Assembly (NCBI GenBank): GCA_024277695.1
Contig: JAJRUR010000313.1
Coordinates: forward strand, 1 to 6,668
DNA from: Bacteroidota bacterium
GTDB taxonomy: Bacteria; Bacteroidota; Bacteroidia; Chitinophagales; Saprospiraceae
Reading direction: 5' to 3'
Length of the DNA stretch: 6,668 bases
Shown in pieces: positions 1 to 5,419 of the stretch. Position 1 is the first letter of the stretch. The number at the start of each line of letters is the position of its first letter. The position numbers and the translations under genes were made by a program. A model generated the notes under the pieces. The model was not told the DNA's origin. It worked only from the letters and a program-made list of their open reading frames with translations, and ran no database searches.

Positions 1-1263
1 CACGATACGATCAGCCTGCAGACTAAGGATAAATCGAAGAGCATCTTCGTGTATTCCCGCCCGTGGCGGATCGAGTATGATGCAGTTCGGATGACCATGA
101 CGGCGAACCATAGTCTCATTAAAAACTTCCTTAACATCTCCGGTATAAAAGTGTGCATTATCCATCTGATTGAGCTGAGCATTAAATCGAGCATCCTCCA
201 CAGCTTCTTCTATACCCTCTATCCCGATGATGGTTTTTGCGTCGTTGGCTAGATAGAGTCCGATACTCCCTGTTCCGGAATATAAGTCATAGACTATCTC
301 ATCTGATGTGACCTGTGCATATTCTTTGATGAGATCATAGAGGACTTTGGCTTGATAGCTATTGGTCTGAAAAAAGGATTTTGGACTGATGGCATAGCGT
401 ATATTACCAAGCTGTTCGTAGATGTGCGTTTCTCCCTCAAAATGGATAAAATCACGATCCAACAAACTATCATTGGGCTTGGTGTTGATGACAAAATATA
501 CGCTTTTTATTTCATCAAATTTTTGATATATTTCTCGTAACAAATTAGCGGTAACATCTTCCTGATACTCATTGAATACCAGTATCACCATATACTGCCC
601 GAGCGTAGTATTTCTGATGATAAGGTTTCGGAGTTCTCCGGATTGTGTAAAATAGTTATAAAAAGAAATATTATTTTTCAAGGCGTAGTCATAGATAAAA
701 TGACGAATTTGGTCGGCAGTATCTGATTGGAGAAGGCATTGATCCAGATGGACGATTTTGCTATAGATTCCGGGAGGGTGAAGCCCAAGAGCGGGAGTAT
801 CTTTTATTTTTATTGTACTGCTTATTTCCTCCGGAGTGAGCCATTGCTTAGAGCAAAAAGCATATTCCATTTTATTTCGATATCCGAATATTCGATCAGT
901 TCCTAAAATGGGTTCGATGGATTCGACTTCAATTTTTCCTATACGTCGAAGGGCATCCGTGGCGATATTGTTTTTTTGGCGCAGTTGTTCTTGATAGTGT
1001 ACATGCTGCCACTTGCACCCTCCACAAGCACCGAAGTGATCACATTTTGGTTGGGTTCTATGGGGGGAGTATTTTGTAGTATTTTGGACGATGCCCCACT
1101 GAAGACCTTTTTTTTTGCGCAATACGAGCAGATCAATGATATCTCCGGGAGCTGCATTATCTACGAGTACGACTTCACCTTGAGCAGTACGACCTAGTGA
1201 CTTGCCCTTATGACCAAAAGCAAATATCTCTACACCTTGGATGAGCTTTTTTTTTCTTGCCAA
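1..1263 (-). CDS. rlmD: 23S rRNA (uracil-C5)-methyltransferase RlmD (RumA), 3' end cut by window edge
   Basis: This cytoplasmic enzyme transfers a methyl group from S-adenosylmethionine to C5 of a uridine in 23S rRNA (U1939 in E. coli numbering). The frame is open from base 1263 to the left edge, giving 421 residues. An N-terminal TRAM-like RNA-binding domain (about 1-60) is followed by the iron-sulfur cysteines C74, C80 and C83 (in CDHFGACGGC) and C176. Next come the FFQTN motif near 297-301, the SAM-binding DLYSGTGSIG (326-335) and DPPRAG (398-403). The catalytic cysteine of the usual SCNP motif should follow almost at once and lies outside the window. No ATG is available: an in-frame TAA sits at 1290-1288 and the first internal Met is far inside the fold. 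TTG at 1263-1261 gives MARKKKLIQGVEIF, which resembles Bacteroidota RlmD N-termini, so I chose it. No Shine-Dalgarno sequence is visible. The start is 19 bases after the upstream lipoprotein gene, suggesting co-transcription. The RlmD rather than TrmA or RlmC assignment rests on the cysteine cluster and family resemblance. Confidence 0.94.
   Translation of the reverse strand, partial: MARKKKLIQGVEIFAFGHKGKSLGRTAQGEVVLVDNAAPGDIIDLLVLRKKKGLQWGIVQNTTKYSPHRTQPKCDHFGACGGCKWQHVHYQEQLRQKNNIATDALRRIGKIEVESIEPILGTDRIFGYRNKMEYAFCSKQWLTPEEISSTIKIKDTPALGLHPPGIYSKIVHLDQCLLQSDTADQIRHFIYDYALKNNISFYNYFTQSGELRNLIIRNTTLGQYMVILVFNEYQEDVTANLLREIYQKFDEIKSVYFVINTKPNDSLLDRDFIHFEGETHIYEQLGNIRYAISPKSFFQTNSYQAKVLYDLIKEYAQVTSDEIVYDLYSGTGSIGLYLANDAKTIIGIEGIEEAVEDARFNAQLNQMDNAHFYTGDVKEVFNETMVRRHGHPNCIILDPPRAGIHEDALRFILSLQADRIV
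1108..1116 (-). repeat. Homopolymer tract A9 inside rlmD (second)
   Basis: On the coding strand nine A in a row encode KKK in LRKKKG at about residues 50-52. The run keeps frame as read here. A first A9 run lies 130 bases upstream in the same gene (1255-1247). Such runs are prone to slippage by DNA or RNA polymerase. Confidence 0.6.
1247..1255 (-). repeat. Homopolymer tract A9 inside rlmD (first)
   Basis: Nine A on the coding strand, in AGA AAA AAA AAG, encode part of MARKKKL right after the proposed TTG start. A one-base change here would shift the frame at the very beginning of the protein. The A-rich context may also help translation initiation in a genome that makes little use of Shine-Dalgarno pairing. 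Confidence 0.6.
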
Positions 1264-1282
1264 AATTTTGTTTTTGATTATT

Positions 1283-3199
1283 TTATTTTAAAATAATAAA
1301 TGTTGTTCGACGATTGATTTTTCGCCCCTCTTCAGTACTATTATCCGCAATGGGTGCAGTCTCCCCATATCCTTGATACAGCACTCGCTTAGAGTCTATA
1401 CCGGCACGGACGAGATGATCACGTACAGCCTTGGCACGCAGCGTAGATAGCTCCAAATTGTCTTTTTCCGAGCCAATGTCATCGGTGTGTCCATTGATTT
1501 GGATTCTTATTGATGGATTATTTTTTAATAAATTCAATAATAACTCCAACTCCGTATCGGACGATGGTTTGAGTGTATAAGACCCCGAATCAAAAAAGAC
1601 ATTTTTGAGTACTGTGGGTTTTAGTTCATCGAGCGTATCACTATTTTTGATCGGTGTTAGGCGGACATCGAGTACGTAGGGATCACTTTGCTGATTTTTG
1701 GATGTGAGCACAAATCTATTAGAGTAAAAAACATATCCATCATGGCTGATATTTAGGCCGTAATCATTGCCCATTTTTAGTGCAGCGATAAATTGTCCTT
1801 GCTCATCCGTGCGTAGGAGTATCGCATCTGATACCTTGCTATGATGGATTAGTTTGACACGTGCGTTTGGGATTGTTTTTTCGGTAAGATCATCGATGAG
1901 TTTGATTTTGACATAAGTCACCGGATGGGGTCGTAGTGATGTAGGCATTTCAAAGTAAAAAATATCTGTCGCCGGGCTATCTTCTGATTGGTTGCGCGTA
2001 AAATATGCCGTACTTCCATCGATACTCAAGGCTAAGGCACCCTCTGCGAGTGGGGTATTGATGGGTGTTCCCATGTTCATAGGTTCTGACCATTCTCCCT
2101 CTCGGCGATGCGACAAAAACAAATCCGTCTTACCCAAACCCGGATGGCCGTCACTCGTGAAATAAAGTGTTTCGGAGTCTGCATGTATAAAAGGTGTCAG
2201 TTCATCTCCCGGGCTATTGATCGGAGCACCCAGATTCTTAGGGGCACCAAACAGTCCGCGATTGTTTTTTACCGAAACCCAAATATCTTTGCCACCTAGA
2301 CCTCCCGGACGATTGCTGGAGAAATAAAGTTTTTTGCCATCTGCGGAGAGACTTGGCTGTGACTCCCAAGCTGCAGTGTTCATCATATCTCCCATATTGC
2401 GGGGCGAAGACCATTTGCCCTGCCGGAGGACACTGAAGTAAAGATCACAACTACCTAAACCATCACGCCGATTGCAGCCGGTAAAGATGAGGAGTTTGCC
2501 GTCTGCAGAAATACAGTGAGCTCCTTCATTATCGGAAGTATTGATTTCATCTAAAGGGGTAGCTTCTTGCCATGTCCCATCTACCTGTTTGCTCTGATAA
2601 AAATCCTCATCGCGTTGCCTGCGCGTAAAAATCATCGTCTCACCATCTAGTGTAAAACCGGGGAGATACTCATAAGCAACCGAATTGATCTGAGGGGGAA
2701 GTCGCTGAATAGTTATCTCATGATTTTGCTCTGACAGCTCCAAAGCTTTTTGGGCTTGATCTATAATTTTTTTTGCTTTGCGCAAAGCTGATGCCGATGG
2801 AGGATCAGATAGGAGATAAGCTTCCATCATACGGATCGAGTTATTATACTCACCGAGCTCATACTGCACGAGCCCCAAAGTAAAAGCTATCTTTCGATTG
2901 TAGTCCGGGTTTAGCGTATGTGCCCTCTCCAAATGCTGACGCGCGCGCTGCATATCCTGTGTGCTGTAATAGATACCACCGAGCAGCATATGCGCATCTA
3001 TCAAGGCGGGATAATGCTCCAATACTTTTTTGAGCAAGTTTATCGCTTCAGCTGCACGTCCCGCTCGTATATATCCCTGTGCTTGATCGAGTTGGTTTTG
3101 CGTTGATTTGCTGATCGTCGTTCGGTCTGCATAAGCATGCTGTACTTGTAGTTTTGGAGTACACGAGATGATAGCCAAAAGAAAGATAAGTCTCCACAT
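1283..3199 (-). CDS. PorE-like outer-membrane lipoprotein: TPR, PD40 propeller, regulatory-like fold, OmpA C-terminal domain
   Basis: This is a predicted 638-residue lipoprotein with the domain order of PorE, a type IX secretion protein that anchors to peptidoglycan. The ATG at 3199 gives MWRLIFLLAIISC, a short signal peptide with lipobox IISC and lipidation at C13. A longer TTG start at 3238 would put extra residues before it and is less likely. TPR repeats cover about 33-150. Five PD40 (WD40-like) blades follow at about 178-415, with motifs such as LSADGKKLYFSSNRPGGLGG. A carboxypeptidase-regulatory/CNA-B-like beta fold lies at about 428-515. The OmpA_C domain (533-638) has NGHTDDIG, LSTLRAKAV, GYGE and NRR; D573 and R588 match the spacing of the diaminopimelate-binding pair in OmpA. 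The expected place is the periplasmic face of the outer membrane, bound to the cell wall. Bacteroidota often carry many paralogues of this layout, frequently beside a porP/sprF-like gene, which is absent from the visible flanks. PorE itself is therefore not proven. The gene precedes rlmD on the same strand. Confidence 0.9.
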   Translation of the reverse strand: MWRLIFLLAIISCTPKLQVQHAYADRTTISKSTQNQLDQAQGYIRAGRAAEAINLLKKVLEHYPALIDAHMLLGGIYYSTQDMQRARQHLERAHTLNPDYNRKIAFTLGLVQYELGEYNNSIRMMEAYLLSDPPSASALRKAKKIIDQAQKALELSEQNHEITIQRLPPQINSVAYEYLPGFTLDGETMIFTRRQRDEDFYQSKQVDGTWQEATPLDEINTSDNEGAHCISADGKLLIFTGCNRRDGLGSCDLYFSVLRQGKWSSPRNMGDMMNTAAWESQPSLSADGKKLYFSSNRPGGLGGKDIWVSVKNNRGLFGAPKNLGAPINSPGDELTPFIHADSETLYFTSDGHPGLGKTDLFLSHRREGEWSEPMNMGTPINTPLAEGALALSIDGSTAYFTRNQSEDSPATDIFYFEMPTSLRPHPVTYVKIKLIDDLTEKTIPNARVKLIHHSKVSDAILLRTDEQGQFIAALKMGNDYGLNISHDGYVFYSNRFVLTSKNQQSDPYVLDVRLTPIKNSDTLDELKPTVLKNVFFDSGSYTLKPSSDTELELLLNLLKNNPSIRIQINGHTDDIGSEKDNLELSTLRAKAVRDHLVRAGIDSKRVLYQGYGETAPIADNSTEEGRKINRRTTFIILK

Positions 3200-3203
3200 A
3201 AGG

Positions 3204-3239
3204 CAAAGATAATACAGAACCGTATAAGCTCGGTGCAAA
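3204..3239 (-). promoter_or_regulatory. Candidate Bacteroidota sigma-A promoter for the PorE-like gene
   Basis: On the minus strand TTTG lies at 3239-3236 and TATCTTTG, a perfect match to the -7 consensus TAnnTTTG, at 3211-3204. The 24-base gap is longer than the usual roughly 19-base spacing. The -7 element ends only four bases before the ATG at 3199, so transcription would begin at or close to the start codon, giving a leaderless or nearly leaderless message. This could be chance in A/T-rich DNA. Confidence 0.3.
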
Positions 3240-3353
3240 GCCCTTTTAGAGATTATATTTCTTCTCGCCGGAACATTCTATACCTGATCGCAACATAGAT
3301 TCGTAAAAAACCTTTTGATCAAGCCACACCCCATATCTGCCCACTTACTTTCT

Positions 3354-3370
3354 ATTGTTGGAGCAACAAT
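3354..3370. repeat. Perfect inverted repeat, 7-base arms, 3-base centre
   Basis: ATTGTTG (3354-3360) and CAACAAT (3364-3370) flank GAG. No T-run follows on either strand, so an intrinsic terminator is unlikely. Its place between two divergent genes would suit a regulator-binding site or a small hairpin in a leader RNA. No known operator was recognised. Confidence 0.5.
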
Positions 3371-3421
3371 GATATGCTTTATCGGAGCTGTGGTTTGGAA
3401 TTGGGAGGGGGGAATATATAA

Positions 3422-3443
3422 AGCCTGTAATTTAGGCTAAATT
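3422..3443. repeat. Overlapping inverted repeats (two alternative pairings)
   Basis: AATTTAG (3429-3435) and CTAAATT (3437-3443) form a near-continuous palindrome around one G. AGCCT (3422-3426) and AGGCT (3434-3438) form a second, overlapping dyad with a seven-base loop; the two pairings exclude each other. A one-base centre suits a dimeric DNA-binding protein better than an RNA hairpin. The function is unknown, and short palindromes do arise by chance in A/T-rich sequence. Confidence 0.4.
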
Positions 3444-3665
3444 CTAAACTTTAACATATTTAATAATATATACTCATCTCTATATCAGCTTATTCTAATA
3501 TCCTCTTATCCACATAATGGATATAGCCTTGATTTTTCTCCCTATCTGTCTAAAAGCTCCTATCAAGAATAAGCTAGTGGTCTCCACACAATAATAAGAT
3601 ACTATCTGCTGTTAAATACCTATAAGAATCAAAACATCAAAGTAGCTATATGGCAGCACACTACA

Positions 3666-5315
3666 ATGCTAGTATTACGAATCTTCTGTTTGAGCATTGG
3701 GCTATTGGTCGGACAATGGACTATGGCCCAATGTCTTAAGGGCAATTGCCATACAGGTATTGGGACTTACCGATATCCAAGCGGAGCCATATATACCGGG
3801 GACTTTTTGAACGGAAAAATCCATGGGACTGGAATTTTGCGATTCAGCAATGGGGACAAATACAAAGGTATGTGGAAGGAGCATTACCGCACAGGCTACG
3901 GAGAGCTATATACCAAATCCGGTGATGTATTTAAGGGAAATTTTCTGAAGAACCATTTTGAGGGAAAGGGAACGATGCAATATCGCAATGGAGATCTATA
4001 TGTAGGCGAATGGCACGAGAGCAAAGCGCATGGACAGGGAGAGTATCGCTTTAGCAATGGTGCATATTATATCGGTAGTTTTGTTCGTGGTTTGTTTGAG
4101 GGATTTGGAGTATATCACTATCAAGATGGATCGAGCTATACAGGTCAATGGTCAAGGAACATGCGCCATGGTCAAGGAAAGTTTGTAGAGCCTTCCGGCA
4201 AAATCATAGCAGGTACTTGGCATCAAGATCGCAAAGTGGATACCTTGGTAGAGACACCCTTAAGTGTAGCTGATGCTCAGGGACAGAAGCGAAATTGCAA
4301 TCAGGAATATTGCGACACCGGATATGGCATCTATACCTATGAAGATGGGAGCTATTATGAGGGGAGTTTTGTACTTGGCTTGCCCTCAGGTAAAGGCATC
4401 TGCTACTACGCCAATGGTGACAAATATATAGGTGGTTGGAAACATCACGCTCCACATGGGCAGGGAGTGATGTACTTTGCCGGTGGCAAAGCACACGGTG
4501 CTTATTGGGAAGATGGAAAACCGGTACGCCCCTTACAACTTCGTCAAGAGGTCAAACTAAAAAAACATATCCTCAAGGATGTAGATCCAAAAACTAAAAT
4601 TTGGGCACTTGTGGTAGGAGTATCCAAGTACGAGCATATGCCCAGACTTCGCTATACTGATGACGATGCCTACCGCATGTATGCATTTTTTAAAAGCCCT
4701 GAAGGCGGTGCACTCCCGGCAGATCAGATCAGTGTATTGATCGATGAAGAGGCCACGAGAAATAATATTATCCAAGCTATGCAAAACTTATTTCTCAAAG
4801 CAGACGAAAGTGATGTAGTGATACTCTATTTTTCCGGACATGGATTACAGGGGTCATTTATTCCGATCGATTACAACGGTTACGAAAACAAACTCCGACA
4901 CGACGAAATCAAAATGATCATGGATCAGAGTAGTGCCAAAAATAAAATTTGTTTGGCCGATGCTTGTTATTCGGGTAGTTTTGTCCAAGCAAAAAATATC
5001 AAAAACCAACTACCCCTCTATTACCATCAACTAGGCAAGAGCAAATCCGGCGCAGCATTTATGATGTCATCGAGCAGTGGTGAAGTATCCTTGGAGGGGA
5101 GTAGCATCCGACAGGGTGTATTTAGTCACTATCTCATGCGAGGGCTCGCAGGAGAGGCAGATACTAACGGAGACCACACCGTAGTACTGTCCGAGTTATT
5201 TGATTTTGTACATGATGGTGTCAGCGAATATACAGCCAATAGTCAGACTCCGGTACTCTTTGGTACTTATGACAAAAATCTACCTATGGCCTTTGTCCGA
5301 AAAGGTATCCATTAA
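3666..5315 (+). CDS. Exported MORN-repeat / caspase-like (peptidase C14) fusion protein
   Basis: This 549-residue protein joins a MORN array to a caspase-fold cysteine protease. The N-terminus (MLVLRIFCLSIGLLVGQW) is a hydrophobic signal peptide, probably cleaved near TMA|Q, so the mature protein should be periplasmic, surface or secreted. MORN repeats of exactly 23 residues start at 31, 54, 77, 100, 123, 146 and 169 (the last degenerate). After a linker, three more start at 219, 242 and 265. The C14 domain covers about 311-545: beta strand IWALVVGVSKY, TDDDA (331-335), catalytic H392 in YFSGHG, and catalytic C434 in ADACYSGSF. Both dyad residues are present, so it is probably active. The type resembles bacterial metacaspase-like (orthocaspase) enzymes, for which Arg/Lys specificity is common, but specificity cannot be read here. 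DTNGDHTVVLSE (499-510) resembles an EF-hand loop. No type IX sorting domain or other C-terminal anchor is seen. The start lacks a Shine-Dalgarno sequence. The gene diverges from the PorE-like gene and converges with the Omp85-family gene. MORN units are often binding scaffolds, so the array may position or restrain the protease; this is inference. Confidence 0.92.
   Translation: MLVLRIFCLSIGLLVGQWTMAQCLKGNCHTGIGTYRYPSGAIYTGDFLNGKIHGTGILRFSNGDKYKGMWKEHYRTGYGELYTKSGDVFKGNFLKNHFEGKGTMQYRNGDLYVGEWHESKAHGQGEYRFSNGAYYIGSFVRGLFEGFGVYHYQDGSSYTGQWSRNMRHGQGKFVEPSGKIIAGTWHQDRKVDTLVETPLSVADAQGQKRNCNQEYCDTGYGIYTYEDGSYYEGSFVLGLPSGKGICYYANGDKYIGGWKHHAPHGQGVMYFAGGKAHGAYWEDGKPVRPLQLRQEVKLKKHILKDVDPKTKIWALVVGVSKYEHMPRLRYTDDDAYRMYAFFKSPEGGALPADQISVLIDEEATRNNIIQAMQNLFLKADESDVVILYFSGHGLQGSFIPIDYNGYENKLRHDEIKMIMDQSSAKNKICLADACYSGSFVQAKNIKNQLPLYYHQLGKSKSGAAFMMSSSSGEVSLEGSSIRQGVFSHYLMRGLAGEADTNGDHTVVLSELFDFVHDGVSEYTANSQTPVLFGTYDKNLPMAFVRKGIH
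3756..4526 (+). repeat. MORN repeat array: seven units, a linker, then three units
   Basis: The encoded units follow the pattern GxGxYxYxxGxxYxGxFxxGxxH with a strict 23-residue (69-base) period. Seven run without gaps from residue 31 to 191 and three from 219 to 287. The 27-residue linker (192-218; bases 4239-4319) has low glycine content and ends with CNQEYCDT. Units 7 and 10 are the most degenerate, as expected for the caps of two blocks. The units differ strongly at the DNA level, so this is an old protein repeat rather than a recent tandem duplication. Confidence 0.88.
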
Positions 5316-5359
5316 ATCGAAATATAGTCACGAGTGAAGCGAGGATAGAAAATTATGGC

Positions 5360-5404
5360 AAAACCCGAGCTGAGATTTTTGTTTATTAGCTAGTTTTCTT
5401 TTTT
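5360..5404 (+). terminator. Weak candidate terminator between convergent genes
   Basis: AAAAC (5360-5364) pairs with GTTTT (5393-5397), and AGCT (5368-5371) with AGCT (5388-5391), around an A/T-rich loop. A run of six T follows at 5399-5404. The stem is interrupted and poor in G/C. It lies 45 bases after the MORN-caspase stop and before the end of the opposing gene, the right place for a terminator. The rest of the 104-base spacer (5316-5419) shows only a tiny TCAC/GTGA dyad near 5328-5337. Confidence 0.3.
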
Positions 5405-5419
5405 AGATTATTTATTTTA

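Larger units (their letters stand above)
3200..3665. other. Divergent intergenic region, no gene seen
   Basis: This 466-base A/T-rich spacer separates the start of the minus-strand lipoprotein from the start of the plus-strand MORN-caspase gene, so it should hold promoters for both. I see no convincing ORF, tRNA or riboswitch. It contains two compact inverted repeats (3354-3370 and 3429-3443), a G-rich patch in an otherwise A/T-rich stretch (3403-3412), and looser dyads such as ATATCC/GGATAT at 3498-3524. I found no good Bacteroidota promoter (TTTG, then TAnnTTTG) reading toward the plus-strand gene. The nearest is TAGCCTTG at 3524-3531, which has one mismatch and no upstream TTTG at the right distance. 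Confidence 0.7.

Noticed and set aside
3200..3238. TTG start at 3238 giving 13 extra residues on the PorE-like protein
   Set aside because: The ATG at 3199 gives a compact lipoprotein signal peptide with the lipobox Cys at position 13. The extension adds no conserved feature and overlaps the candidate promoter.
3403..3412. G-rich run GGGAGGGGGG as a G-quadruplex
   Set aside because: There is one near-continuous run without the four spaced G-tracts that a quadruplex needs.
3650..3739. An ATG at 3650 opens a 29-codon frame overlapping the start of the MORN-caspase gene
   Set aside because: It is out of frame with the signal peptide, has no recognisable product or ribosome binding site, and stops within the gene. 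It is most likely chance.
3732..3749. C23 of the MORN-caspase protein as a lipoprotein cysteine
   Set aside because: The preceding residues are MAQ, which do not fit a lipobox. Ordinary signal peptidase I cleavage after TMA fits better.
4204..4494. Minus-strand 96-codon frame inside the MORN-caspase gene
   Set aside because: It lies opposite repeat-coding DNA, has no family resemblance, and is rich in His, Cys, Arg and Ser as expected for an antisense shadow.
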